A DNA stretch of 64,000 bases from the NCBI GenBank assembly GCA_922989275.2, contig OV277859.1, forward strand, positions 85,060,198 through 85,124,197, written 5' to 3'. Shown here piece by piece: positions 11,241 through 22,132 of this stretch. The translations under genes and the position numbers were made by a program. Source of the stretch: Gari tellinella. Its lineage: Eukaryota > Mollusca > Bivalvia > Cardiida > Psammobiidae. The stretch's first letter is position 1. The number at the start of each line of letters is the position of its first letter. Under the pieces are notes generated by a model. That model did no database searches and was not told the origin of the DNA. It saw nothing but the letters and a program-made list of their open reading frames with translations.

Positions 11241-11549
11241 TGATTATCACCACATATTATAGACATAATGATTGCAAACGTCGGCAATATTCAACATACT
11301 TATATTAATTACATGAAAAACAGTGAGAGTACTATTGAGTGAATGCAGTAACGGAGTTTCATGTTAAGTTCCAAGTAATGGTAACGAGTCCAATTTCTAT
11401 TTGTCTTAAAGAATACAGTAAACCCTCTCTATTGCGACCACTAAGTATGGTAATTATTATGTGTTTAAGACTTGTTACAGCTTAAAGCTAGGTGGAAGTA
11501 AACAGAAAGCTCATTTAGGAGCTCCCTGTTTTACTTTCATATAGTTTTA

Positions 11550-11788
11550 ACCCATTACCTCATATCCCGTTTCTAGCTCTGAAAATAGGTGATCACTTAA
11601 AGCAATTTGAAAGTAAAGCAGAATGTGCCTTACGGCACATTCTGCTTTACTTTCAGCCTAAGCTATGGTCTGCCACAATATAGAAACTATTTTTATGATA
11701 CCATGTACATATTCAAGACTGTATAGATTCGAACTATTTACTTTAGTGGAGGAAGAAATTGAAGGCGTAAAAGTGCGTTTTTATTGAG
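11550..11788. mobile_element. MITE family C, copy 4 (nested)
   Basis: TTAACCCATTACCTCATA..GTAATGGGTTAA ends with a perfect hairpin at 11610-11662 (AGAATGTGCC/GGCACATTCT). It interrupts the family D element. Confidence 0.8.
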
Positions 11789-12057
11789 TAATGGGTTAAG
11801 GCTTGTTAGAACTTAAAGTTAGGTGGAAGTTAACATAAAGCTCATGTAGGAGCTCTCTGTCTTACTTCCACATTGTTTTAAACTGTCACATGTGTTGACG
11901 TCCGTTTCTGTCATATATATATATTGGCTAATTGGACGCCCAAAAAGGAGGGGGGCGTATACAGAAAATCCGGGCAATACCTTACTCCTATTATCTAGTT
12001 CTTTTGGATGCCCAGTGTTAAGCGTTGATAAATCGGACCTATGTTTATAAAGTCTCA

Positions 12058-12145
12058 TGCGAAGGACTTGGTCCGGTGGGGATAGAACTCACGTCCCCTG
12101 GTACCGCAGGCGAGTGTGCTACCACTGGACCACGTCCACCGGTTT
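12058..12145 (-). repeat. tRNA-like sequence (tRNA-derived SINE head or tRNA pseudogene)
   Basis: On the minus strand, GGTCCAGTGGTAGCACACTC resembles a tRNA A-box region, then CGCCTGC and GAGTTCTATCCCC resembles a B box. The acceptor stem does not close well, so a working tRNA is unlikely. Confidence 0.5.
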
Positions 12146-12377
12146 CAAACAATGAATTAAAGGTGGTAATAGAGGGATTTTACTGTATTTCAACCCGACA
12201 ACTAAGATTATGTATAAATGTAAGACAGTAAATATGGTGACTCTTCCAGTGGTGAAATATCACATGAGCTCGTCAGTTTTATGATCTACATACATGTATA
12301 CGGATTCAGCAGTGAAATGATTAACTGTCATTTGTTTTCCGAGCTTTAATATACATGTGCTCCCATGTATAAATATG

Positions 12378-12627
12378 TACAGTGGAGAATCTGTTATTCT
12401 TTCCCAATAAACGCGTTTACGCTAAAACTATTATTTGCAGTGCAAACAGTTTGGAGCCAGATCAGACGCCGGGTAACCCGGCGTCTGATCAGGCTCCAAA
12501 CTGTTTGCCACCAAGATAAACAAGAATTATCAGAATTGTCCAAAAGTTATTCTTTTCTACGTTTTAGTGCTTTGCGTTTGCGTACGTTTGCGTTTAAACG
12601 GGAAAGAATAACAGATTCTCCACTGTA
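12378..12627. mobile_element. MITE family B, copy 2 (250 bp, intact)
   Basis: TACAGTGGAGAATCTGTTAT..ACAGATTCTCCACTGTA, exactly 250 bp including TA on each side. Central hairpin GACGCCGGGTAACCCGGCGTC. Near-identical in reverse orientation to 18807-19056. Confidence 0.9.
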
Positions 12628-12794
12628 CACTGTATACCGCGGTATCCATACATTTAATTAAAATGTATATGACGTATGTATAGATTTTTATTTACACTTT
12701 AGATATTTACTATAGACTTTACTGATACTTGTTCAGTTTCTTTAGACCAAATAAATATTTCATATCACAGCGTGTTTCTTATGTACTAAAATTG

Positions 12795-13048
12795 GTTAAC
12801 TCATTCATCCCTGATTATTTTAATGGGCTATTCCAATTTTAAATTAGGTTTAGTCTATTTTTGATTATCATGGGTTGATTTTAACAATATATTTCAAACT
12901 GTTTGACACTCTTATCAACTATTTTCTAAGGCATACAAACTTAAATATAACTTTGAATCGTGTCTTGCAGACAACAATAATGAAGAAGACGACAATAAAG
13001 CGGTGAAGGGGTAACAATCTCCCGAATAATTTGATCGTGAAAGGGTTA
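12795..13048. mobile_element. Chimeric MITE: family E left half, family I right half
   Basis: TTAACTCATTCATCCC and GGGCTATTCCAATTTT are family E. From AAACTGTTTGACACTC at about 12896 onward the sequence is family I, to GATCGTGAAAGGGTTAAA. The junction falls at the shared CAAACTGTTTG word. Confidence 0.65.
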
Positions 13049-13233
13049 AATTATTCCTACACTGTTTGCATATGAGAAGTGAACTCGGAAGAGGTACATG
13101 TTTGTAGAAATCGAATATACTCGTCCTTAAGGTCCATTTCCATGGCGTCACCTGCTTATAGACAATTGCCGTTACTTTTGTTTCTCAAGGATTTCTCAAA
13201 TTTAAATTTTAGCCAACTTGACTGAAATACAAA

Positions 13234-13320
13234 TCGATATAAGTGTCAAACAGTTTTGCTTCTGATCGATCCTGACCGCGTTTTGCGGCGTCTGAACAGG
13301 ATCTATACTTTGCAAATGTA
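13234..13320. repeat. Decayed hairpin element
   Basis: GTGTCAAACAGTTTTGC then GACCGCGTTTTGCGGCGTCT then AGGATCTATACTTTGC is a mutated copy of the GACGCCGCG hairpin. Confidence 0.5.
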
Positions 13321-13393
13321 TGACTAAGTGTTGTTTTACAACGATGGAGGACATTTTCAAACCCAGTCAAATATCAAAGAAATACGGATATAT

Positions 13394-13750
13394 AGAGCTC
13401 CCTCTCTACAACGACAACCAATGGGAGACAAAAAATGTGTGCGTTGTTCGGAGGGAGTCGTTATAGAGAGGGAAATTGGTTATATTTGCAAACAGCTTGA
13501 ATCCAGACCAGACGCCGCATATCGCGGCGTCTGATCTGGACTCAAGCTGTTTGCCACTCGTCATTAAGTTTTTTTTCTGTCAAAATGTCCATTATGTAAC
13601 TTTGAGAAAATCAGCAGACGACACTTTTAAGCAGACGATATTGCAACAGTAGGTATTAGACATAATTGGCCTGTTTAGGGAACTGGTGTAAGCGTCGCTG
13701 TAAGGAGGGAGTCGTTGTTTGGAGGGCCGTTGTAGAGAGGGAGCGCTGTA
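13394..13750. mobile_element. MITE family A, copy 3
   Basis: TAGAGCTCCCTCTCTAC..GTAGAGAGGGAGCGCTGTA. Hairpin at 13487-13552 with the changed core GCCGCATATCGCGGC. Confidence 0.85.
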
Positions 13751-14020
13751 TAATGTTTATGGCTATTCAAGGACTCATCAGACTTCGATATGATAAAAAC
13801 TGAACCAACTGATGACATAAGACTTTAATATCTGACAAGTAGTGATATTTAATAATTCGCTAATAAAAGTTTAATTTGACAAGCACTTGAGTGCCGACAT
13901 TATAAATGTTTATTACCCGTGGCCGGACTGATTACGTCCGCTTCGTACGTCAGTCCAACTACACTGCAGTGTCCAAGAGCGGATCCTGGGTGTCAGTTTG
14001 TTATGTCTTATCTATACAAT

Positions 14021-14115
14021 AGGGGCCCGTTTCATACAACTTAGAACGCCAAACGTGTCGTAAGTCAGATTATAAAAGTCTCAATTTTTATTTATTTCTC
14101 CATCTAATCCTGTCT
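14021..14115. mobile_element. MITE family G, partial
   Basis: GGGGCCCGTTTCATACAACT then GTCGTAAGTCAGATTATAAAA, matching the left half of 23521-23737; the right half is missing. Confidence 0.6.
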
Positions 14116-14327
14116 TGTGACATCTCTTTTTAACAGCACCGAACACTTTTTTTATTCACCGATGTATTTTACAAAGAGCATGGAAATTATTAAATATTAT
14201 ACTTGTATAATATTATATACATAATATATCTGTGGTTCGGTACGATGCAAATTACAACAAAACAACAACGAAGGGCTGGGACGGTGTTTTGTAGGGGACG
14301 GAGTGGGTGGGGTATTTACTGTTTATC

Positions 14328-14572
14328 CCATTAACCCATAAATACGCTTCTTTACGCATTTAATTCAGTCCTCAACTGAATTAAATAGTTCCACTTTATA
14401 AAGTTATGAATATGTTTAATAACATTTTTTCCTCTATTCTAGCAGATGTAGCTTAAATCAGGCTGAAAGTAAAGCAGAATATGCCTTATGGCACATTTTG
14501 CTTTACTTTCAACCTGCTTTAAGTGGTCACCTATCTTCAATACTAGAAAGAGGATATGGGATAATGGGTTAT
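14328..14572. mobile_element. MITE family C, copy 5
   Basis: CCCATTAACCCATAAATACG at the left and GGGATAATGGGTTA at the right, with hairpin 14458-14522 (AGAATATGCC/GGCACATTTTGC, slightly mismatched). Confidence 0.75.
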
Positions 14573-14592
14573 GGTACTTCTTCAGGAAAAAA

Positions 14593-14950
14593 ACAGTGCT
14601 CCGTCCGTAGCAACAATTCCCTTTTCACAACAATACTTGCAGATGTTCTCCACCAAAGAATACATTTATGGCTAAGGCTTTCACTGATGCACAATCGTCT
14701 GCTTAGAATTGTCGTCTGTTGTTTTTCTTAAAGTTACGTATTGGATATTTTGACAGAAAAAAAAAATAATGACGAGTTGCCAACAGTTACGCGGCGACCG
14801 ATCTGTATTTCAGCTGTTTGTAAATGTAAGCCAAGTCACGCTCAGCAATCTAAAGGGTATCAATTTCCCCTCCCTATAACACCTCCCTCCAAACAATTCA
14901 CCACACTCTGTGTCTCATTGGGTGTTGTTGTAGAGATTGAGAAATATAGA
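14593..14950. mobile_element. MITE family A, copy 4, reversed and decayed
   Basis: CAGTGCTCCGTCCGTAG, AATTGTCGTCTGTTG and CTCCCTCCAAACAATTC place it as a reverse-orientation family A copy. The hairpin has collapsed to CAGTTACGCGGCGACCGATC. Confidence 0.7.
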
Positions 14951-15360
14951 AGACAGTAAGTAACTTACCATCTTAACAGGTTCCAAACTGGTCGATACCT
15001 TGTAGGCATTTCTATTGAACTGTATGTAAACAACAAAAATACCGAAAACCAGAAAACTGCAAACGTATATAGAGAGTAGATGACATGCAGCAGAAACATA
15101 ATCCAGTGGTTTAAAGCAACCAAGGTCTATCCGCAGTTGTTTTGTATATTATGTACAAAACATTTGAATGTGTATAGACAGATTATTTTTCACCTGGCAG
15201 GGCGGAGCTAACCTTTGGCAAAGATAAACTAATTTGCATTTGATTTTAGGGGTGAAAGGTAGTAGTTTAGGTACAGTTCCGTATTAAATAGTTATTTTCC
15301 GATACTTTCAAAATGAAGAAACACATGGATGTGTAGCCAAATCCATGTGAAAAAGGTGTG

Positions 15361-15482
15361 TACAGTGCTCCCTCTCTACAGCAACACCCAATGGAAAACA
15401 AAGACTGAATTCGTTGTTCGGAGGGTGTTGTTATATGGAGATAGTAAGACTTGGTTTACATTTGCAAAAAGCTTGAATCCAC
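15361..15482. mobile_element. MITE family A, truncated
   Basis: TACAGTGCTCCCTCTCTACA and GTTCGGAGGG, then loss of similarity after GCTTGAATCCACA. Confidence 0.7.
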
Positions 15483-15765
15483 AAAGTCACTAAATGATTG
15501 TTGCATTTCGGCAGTGTATACGGTACTGAATGTTAAAGAGTAGATCCGCTATTGTAGGTCAGCATAAACAAAGGCAACGTCCTGGTCAACAACAGTTTCA
15601 TCTACGAGTTGTTTAAATGACATTATAAGTTTGTGACATTTGTTGAATGGAATGAGGTTCGGTATAAAAGAAGTTTTAAATCTGTTTTACAGGTATGCAA
15701 ACATAAGTTAAGCCAGTCAGTAAATTAAAGATAAAAGACAAAGGGGACTATGCATGCATTCCATC

Positions 15766-16169
15766 TATAGTAAATCCTCTTTATTACGATCACTACATCA
15801 TGATGAATTTTCTGTTTTAACCCTTTCATGATCAAATTATTCGAGATATTTTACCCTTTCACCGTTTAATTGTCGTCTGCTTCAGTTTTGTGTCTGCACT
15901 GTCGTTTTAAAGTTAAAATAAGGCATTATGACTGAAGAAATTTCAAAACGAGTGTCAAACATTTTGTATCCTGATCAGGATCCAACTTGTTTGCAAACGC
16001 ATTTTAAGCGTCATTGAGAGCGAAAGGGTTAAGGCAGATAGCTGCAAGATGAAAGAAAAACAGAAAACTCCTTTAGAACATTCTGTTTTACTTTATCTTG
16101 CTCTAAGCTGTCATCTGTCTTTAAAACCACGAAGTCTTCAAATGATCGTAATAAAGAGGTTTTCCGGTA
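15766..16169. mobile_element. MITE family D around a family I element
   Basis: TATAGTAAATCCTCTTTATT at the left and GATCGTAATAAAGAGGTTTT at the right. A reversed family I element (TTAACCCTTTCATGATC..GCGAAAGGGTTAA, 15823-16030) sits inside, followed by the family D sub-terminal AAACAGAAAACTCC. The right end lies 61 bases before the receptor ATG. Confidence 0.7.
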
Positions 16170-16230
16170 TTTGAAATAAAGCTGAGAATGATGCGTGATG
16201 GATAAACAATAACAGCTACCATATTCAAAT

Positions 16231-17325
16231 ATGGACACTGATACTGAGATGCTGAGGTTTGAGGCCAATTTACGAAGAATCGCTGAAGGATACATAACAT
16301 TTGTTTTATGTACTGTGGGATTTTTTTGCAACCTGTTAGCGTTTTTAACCTTCTGCTCGAAGGCTGTGAGGACATCGACCACGTCTGTGTATCTAAGGGC
16401 CCTTGCTGTCGCCGACATGTGCGTGTTAATTACTGCAGTGTTTCGCTATAAAACTTACAAACTCTTTCTCGACGACCAACATGAATTAGATTCAGTGTTT
16501 CACTTGGACGCATACGTTGAAGTATTTGTTGAACCGTTGCACTGGATCGCCCTTGGATCATCCAGTTTTATAACTATTGCACTATCCCTAGAGCGCTACC
16601 TGGCGATACGACATCCACTCATGGTGAAGCGTAGTTGTTCCACACTGACTGTGCTTCTCTGTATCAGCGCTATTATTGTTATTGTTATTGCAATTACGGC
16701 CCCGAACTTTGCTGCGTACTCAGTAAAAAAGATTGACTTCTTTGGGTACGAAGTGGCGGTTGCAATGCTGACGGCATATGGTGAGAGCAGTCTTTACCCG
16801 TGTACATATCACAACTACATTGTGCCTATTGTATGGTATGTCATCCCAGCCGTGCTACTCACAGTGCTCAATATTCTACTATCAGTTCACGTCCAGAAGT
16901 CAAGCAGAATTCGCGTAGGTCTACCACACATACAAAACCCAAACCGCAAACTTTCAATGATCATAATATGTATAGTATGTGGTTATATGGGCTGTAACTT
17001 TCCCAAATGCATCTTCATGTTCTACAAACTCGTCAACCAAATGTCGGACAGAAGTTTGTGCATTGCTTATACCAGGAACATTGGCTCTCCAAACACGAAG
17101 GTGTACCTGCTGATAGAAGTGATCACGGAGATACTCAATATCCTCAACAGTTGTGTCAACTTTCTCCTCTATTGTCTCATCGGGTCGAGATTCAGGAGAG
17201 AACTGAAAAAGATTCTGGTTTGTCGTTGGAAAAGAAGCCAGTTATCATGGACGTTTAATAGTAACAGCCAGAGATCACAACGATCACTGAAATACAAGAA
17301 TGATAACGGGACGAGTATGCATTGA
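16231..17325 (+). CDS. Class A GPCR, FMRFamide-receptor-like, intronless
   Basis: A 364-aa seven-helix receptor in one uninterrupted frame. TM1 holds N34 (CNLLAF), TM2 ALAVAD with D62, TM3 ends in ERYLAIRHP (E121-R122-Y123), TM4 has P158, TM5 P206, TM6 CNFP (255-258), and TM7 NSCVNFLLY (306-314, in place of NPxxY), followed by the helix-8 type GSRFRREL. These features fit the orphan and neuropeptide receptors annotated as FMRFamide-receptor-like, a group much expanded in molluscs. The ligand is unknown; coupling to a G protein at the plasma membrane is inferred. Oddities: the toggle Trp of CWxP is Asn here, TM7 lacks the Pro of NPxxY, and a Cys at the usual start of TM3 is not obvious, although C191 lies in the second outer loop. 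A MITE ends about 60 bases before the ATG. Confidence 0.9.
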   Translation: MDTDTEMLRFEANLRRIAEGYITFVLCTVGFFCNLLAFLTFCSKAVRTSTTSVYLRALAVADMCVLITAVFRYKTYKLFLDDQHELDSVFHLDAYVEVFVEPLHWIALGSSSFITIALSLERYLAIRHPLMVKRSCSTLTVLLCISAIIVIVIAITAPNFAAYSVKKIDFFGYEVAVAMLTAYGESSLYPCTYHNYIVPIVWYVIPAVLLTVLNILLSVHVQKSSRIRVGLPHIQNPNRKLSMIIICIVCGYMGCNFPKCIFMFYKLVNQMSDRSLCIAYTRNIGSPNTKVYLLIEVITEILNILNSCVNFLLYCLIGSRFRRELKKILVCRWKRSQLSWTFNSNSQRSQRSLKYKNDNGTSMH

Positions 17326-17990
17326 GCATTAAACAAAATGGTTAGTGTTTATTAATTTTGATTTCACTGTTCATAACAAACATCTGGGGAAAAGGGATAG
17401 CCAAACTGAAATGTTGGCGTCAGAAAAAATTCTAAAGATTGTGCATGTTTTTCCCATTTGAATTGTAAAACAGACTGAAAGTTAATTAAAAGCACTCTTT
17501 CAGGAGTGTAATGCTTACGTTCAGCCTAGGTCAAGCTGCTACCTATCACTACGTCTTCTTTCCATAATCATTGAGTGAGGTTTTTGCTGCAATATCATTC
17601 ATAAATTATTTACTTATGGTTTACATAGATACATTGTAGATCATTGTCAGGCTCAGGCGTAAGTCTGATCGGGACCCAAGCTGTTTGCAAAGTCGAGCGT
17701 AGTGGCTTCGAAAGGAATAAAACATTATTGGTGTTTTCGTTTGACAAGCCTTATTAATGGAAATTTAATATACTGTTCAGCACACTATCTTTAAGGACAG
17801 AAGATAAATAGTCTAGTTATTCGAATAATTGGAATCATTACATGCGTTTTATGGTGAATTATTAGTTTGTTTGTCAATAATCATGAGCTAATGTGCCAAC
17901 AGGGAAAACAGGATTGGGTATCCCCTTCCTAATTATCTAATAAGCGACATATTATTAACACTTTCCCTGCCAAGCCAAACATCGCTTACA
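17326..17990. other. Receptor 3' flank
   Basis: No gene. AATAAA at 17716 could serve polyadenylation. CAGACTGAAAGTTAATTAAA..TTCAGCCTAGGTCAAGC near 17470-17532 is a worn family C hairpin. Confidence 0.35.
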
Positions 17991-18187
17991 CAGTAAAACC
18001 TCTCTTTCACGACCACTAAAATGTGTAAAATATTAGGTAAAAGGTGACTGCTTCAAGCAAGGTGACAATAAACCAGAAAACTCACTTAAGAGCTTTCTGT
18101 TTTACTGTCACCTTGCTTTTAAGCTACCACATGTCTTTTATCAATTAGTCTTCTTTTTAGTGGTCGTAATAGAGCGGTTTTACTGTA
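17991..18187. mobile_element. MITE family D, copy 3
   Basis: CAGTAAAACCTCTCTTTCAC..GTAATAGAGCGGTTTTACTG, with the inner pair AAGGTGACAATAAACCAGAA and TTCTGTTTTACTGTCACCTT. Confidence 0.85.
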
Positions 18188-18189
18188 TA

Positions 18190-18262
18190 AATCTGCAAAC
18201 AGTTGGATTTTGAATGATGCCGCGTAACGCGGCGTTTGTCCAGGATCCAAATTGTCTGACAA
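18190..18262. repeat. GACGCCGCG-type hairpin, decayed
   Basis: TGCAAACAGTTGGATTTTG, GATGCCGCGTAACGCGGCGT, GGATCCAAATTGTCTGAC. The core is perfect, the flanks mismatched. Confidence 0.65.
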
Positions 18263-18806
18263 TTACACCAATGCTTTTTAAGCAAAAACGGAAAATGCAT
18301 AGAATTCCAAATTTTATCAATAAACGCACACGAACAATTTCAGTAGATGGGTTATAACGTTGTATTAAGGCAGTATGATCAGATAATAATATATAACTGG
18401 TGTTCAATGCATCGTATGGCAGTCGTCTAGTCTGGATGTACACTGTTGACTCCCGTTAGTTTTACCCTTACAATTTTCACAAGAAAGATAATAGCCAACA
18501 CGTATTCAAAAGGCCCATTGAAATCTTAACTGATTTGAAAAAAGATTAATATTAACATTTGAATGATGGTTACATGATAACTGTTAACTGTTTATATATT
18601 ATACTACCTTACTCCAGTATATGGTATTGCAGTGATACATGCTTCTCTGTAAATATGTTCATCTTGTTTTGCCTTCAAATGGCAAGAAACATTGTAAAAA
18701 TGTTTGAGGCAATACAATTATGTTACGTTATGTTATGTTATGTATTAGCTTTAACGAGATAAAAACATATGACTGTTTCACCATTGACACAAACATTATT
18801 TTTATG

Positions 18807-19056
18807 TACAGTGGAGAATCTGTTATTCTTTCCCGTTTAAACGCAAACGTACGCAAACGCAAAGCGCTAAAACGTAGAAAAGAACAACTTTTGGACAATT
18901 CTGATAGTTCATGTTTATCTTGGTGGCAACCAGTTTGGAGCCTGATCAGACGCCGGGTTACCCGGCGTCTGATCTGGCTCCAAACTGTTTGCACTGCAAA
19001 TAATAGTTTTAACGTAAACGCGTTTATTGGGAAAGAATAACAGATTCTCCACTGTA
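18807..19056. mobile_element. MITE family B, copy 3 (250 bp, intact)
   Basis: Same length and TA flanks as 12378-12627 but opposite orientation. The hairpin loop centre differs (GGGTTACCC). Contains tandem CGTACGCAAACGCAAAGCGC-like words. Confidence 0.9.
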
Positions 19057-19104
19057 TGTAGCGAATGTTTACTGATTAGCCGATAGCTTTTGTACTAAAT
19101 AAAG

Positions 19105-19438
19105 TACAGTGCTCCTTCTCTACAACGGCCCTCCGAATAACGACCCCCTCCTTACAACGACCCTTTCCGCTGTTCCCCGAACAAGACAATTATATCTAAA
19201 GATTTCACGGCTGCCATATCTTCTGCTTAAAATTGTCTGCTGTATTTTGACAGAAAAGAAAATAATGACGAGTGACAAACATCTTGAACCCAGATCAAAC
19301 GCCGCGTTACGCGGTGTCTGGTTTTGATTCAAGCTGTTTACAAACGTAAGCCAATTTCCTCCATATAACGACTCCCTCCGAACAATGTACACACTATTTG
19401 TCTCTCGTTGGAAGTCGTTGTGGAGAGGGAGCGCTGTA
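19105..19438. mobile_element. MITE family A, copy 6, reversed
   Basis: TACAGTGCTCCTTCTCTAC..GTGGAGAGGGAGCGCTGTA, hairpin 19275-19345 (AAACGCCGCGTTACGCGGTGTCT, one arm changed). Confidence 0.85.
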
Positions 19439-19705
19439 TCTATCTTTTATGCATTTTACTGCAATTATATCGCCTGCTTAACGTTAGTGTCTATTTTCAT
19501 TTGTCACATTTAGACAAAATTACTACGGATATTCCTCATTTGCTTTTTATCAATCCATTCAATACCATTACGTCATCTACTTGAAACAATTGCCGTCTTC
19601 CTTTCTTTTTCAAAGTTCAGATTTTTAGTAAATTGACTAAAGAAATACCGTAATGGACGTCAAACAGTTTTTCATTCTGATTAGATACTGCGTTACGCGG
19701 TGATT

Positions 19706-19942
19706 AACCCTTTACCCCATAGTTTTGAAAAAGGTACCTCCTTAAAACAGGTTGAAAGTAATGCAGAATGCGCCTTAAGGCACATTCTGCTTTACTTTCA
19801 GCCTGCTTTAAGCTACCACCTGCTAGAATAAAGAAAACATTCCTTATGATACATATTCATGACTATATAAATTGGAACTATTTTCTTAGGTGGAGGAATA
19901 AACTGAATGCGCTAAAATGTGATTCCAGGGGGAGGGTTAATC
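19706..19942. mobile_element. MITE family C, copy 6
   Basis: TTAACCCTTTACCCCATAG..GGGGGAGGGTTAA, hairpin 19746-19810 (AGAATGCGCCTTAAGGCACATTCT). Confidence 0.8.
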
Positions 19943-20011
19943 AGTATCCAAACTGTTTTCCAAAAATCACAGTAATCGGGCATATGCGGTGAAGGGGTAA
20001 ACACACAATTT

Positions 20012-20222
20012 AACCCTTAGCCCGCCAAATAAATTGTCGTCTGCTATATTTCTCGTCTGCTTCAAGTTTCAAAGTGCTTCAAAGTTGCTCAAAATTGCTG
20101 AAAATGTTGTCCGAGTGTCAAACAGCTTGGATCCGGATGAGACGCCGAGTTACTCGGTGTCTCATCCGGATCCAAGCTGTTTGCATATGGAGCTATAGTC
20201 GTGAGTGGCAGGCTAAGGGTTA
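20012..20222. mobile_element. MITE family J, copy 2, with co-varied hairpin
   Basis: TTAACCCTTAGCCCGCC..GGCAGGCTAAGGGTTAA ends, GTCGTCTGC word. The hairpin 20118-20183 reads GACGCCGAGTTACTCGGTGTC, both arms differing from the usual CGCG and still paired. Confidence 0.85.
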
Positions 20223-20749
20223 ACGTAGAATCTAAAAACGTCTACGTGGAGTACGTCTTGTACGTTTTAGGGGTCTTAATGTGGATCAAAACTGATTTTA
20301 TAGGTTGCAAATACTGGTTTTCGATGGTCACGGGATTCAATGCAATATTTATTTTGTTTATGTTAAATATTTATTTGACACCAATTGACATTTATTTTAT
20401 GAAATAAGTTAATGTTTAAAAAATCCGTATATGACTTGTATACACGTCAGTAGGAGTTTGGTTCAGCTGCATGGATAGTTTAAGACATGTGGGAGTTTAA
20501 TACAGGACACAGAAATTCAGAGCGCTTATCGAACTTACTGCTTACTGCAACATGGTGAAATAGAGTCTAAATATTCGTTGGTAGTATCAGGGGGACACAA
20601 ACTTTGTTTATGTTCTGTTGGCCTAATTATAAACTGTTTAATCAAAACCTTATCAACATAGACGCGCCTTCAACCATTTGTATATGGGGTGACTTGATAA
20701 AAAGATCATTTCAAGTATTATATACATTCGTGGTCAGTAAATATTGAAA

Positions 20750-21247
20750 GAGTTTAACTCTTTCACTGTCAATGGTGCCAAAAGGCGATCTTGCAAACAA
20801 GTTTGCTCCTGATCAGACGCCGCGTAACGCGGCGTCTGATCAGGAGCAAAACTGTTTGACATTCGTATCGACATTTCGTCAGACAACAACAGCCATAAAG
20901 CTGACTGTAAAAGTATTACAGACAACACTGCAATTGCAGACGATGATTGTGGCGGTACAGTGGAGAAAACTTATTCTTTCCCGTTTAAACGCAAACGAAA
21001 CGCAAACGCAGTGCATTAAAATGGGTAAAATGAAAACCTTTTGACAATTTTGACGACTCATTTTAAACTGAGTGGCAAACAGTTTGGAGCCTGATCAGAC
21101 GCCGGGTTACCCGGCGTCTGATCTGGCTCCAAACTGTTTGCAATGGAAAAAATAGTTTTAGCGTAAACGCGTTTATTTGGAAAGAATAACGTTTTCTCCA
21201 CTGTAAGAGTGTTAGAGCAGACAATAAAACTCGGCAGTGAATGAGTT
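20750..21247. mobile_element. Family I MITE with a family B MITE inserted in it
   Basis: Family I begins at TTAACTCTTTCACTGTCAATG with a perfect hairpin at 20793-20860. At 20956-21205 it is interrupted by an exactly 250-bp family B element (TACAGTGGAGAAAACTTATT..GTTTTCTCCACTGTA), then resumes to GTGAATGAGTTAAA. Confidence 0.85.
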
Positions 21248-21480
21248 AAAGCTTGAAATATTCTCTCAGTGAGGTAGATATATCGAGAATCGACTGTATA
21301 TGCAGATTACTGCAATAACGGGTCATATAAAAAACAAACTTTGCAGCTTTTCCTCATTTGTTTAATACAATTTATTATGCTTTACATACATATTCTATTA
21401 CTAATAACAACTCGTTTCTCTTGAAGGAGCCATACAATGAAAAGTCGTAAAACAGTTCAAAGTACTAACATCCTATTTAT

Positions 21481-22132
21481 GTGGCATTGCCCACTTAGGC
21501 TTGAGATCCACACAGTACCCAACTCACTTGTATGGAAAATAGAAGACAAATGCGTAATGTATGTTTGTTAATGGGCATTTTATTTGAAATGCCATAAACT
21601 TAAAATCAATGTTATAGAAAGTAAATATCTAATTTCCATATCTGGGCGACCCAGCAACCGCCCAGCAGAATAATAGCATGGTAACATGAACATAAAATCT
21701 CAAGTACATTACATGAAACAAGAAAGAGGAGGAGGAAGGGAGGTGGTGGTTTTCGGCGAAAAATAGGTCAATGACCTTCCAGTTCAGAGATATGAGAAAC
21801 TGACTGGTTTCCTATATATTTATACATAGCATTATACTTGACTGGTAATTGCCGGAGTGACCATTTTGGTGGCAAATGATCTTGACCGGCAATTACTGAA
21901 ATGGTGACCAATTACACATAAATCCTTATATGTTGGCATAAAATAAATGTATGTGGCATTTCCCACTTTGGATTGATATCCTCACAGTACCAAACTTACT
22001 TGTATTAAAAATAGAAGACAAATGCGTTATGTATTTTTTTAATGGGCATTTTATTTGAAATGGCATAAACTTAAAATTAATGTTATAGAAAGTAAATATC
22101 TAATTTCCATATCTGGGCGACCCAACAACCGC
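21481..22132. repeat. Direct duplication, two copies of about 185 bp
   Basis: GTGGCATTGCCCACTT..GGGCGACCCAGCAACCGCC (21481-21665) and GTGGCATTTCCCACTTTGG..GGGCGACCCAACAACCGCC (21952-22132) are about 90% alike and 471 bp apart. The segment between includes TGACCATTTTGGTGGCAAATG. No ORF. Confidence 0.75.

Larger units (their letters stand above)
11414..12187. mobile_element. MITE family D with nested insertions
   Basis: TACAGTAAACCCTCTCTATT at the left and GTAATAGAGGGATTTTACTGTA at the right are family D ends 770 bp apart. The extra length is explained by a family C element (11550-11788) and a tRNA-like piece (12058-12145) inside. Confidence 0.7.

Noticed and set aside
12058..12145. Functional tRNA gene
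   Set aside because: The A and B box likeness is good but the acceptor and anticodon stems do not close, and it sits inside a MITE.
16029..16418. 129-aa minus-strand ORF
   Set aside because: It is antisense to the receptor and its upstream MITEs, with no protein features.
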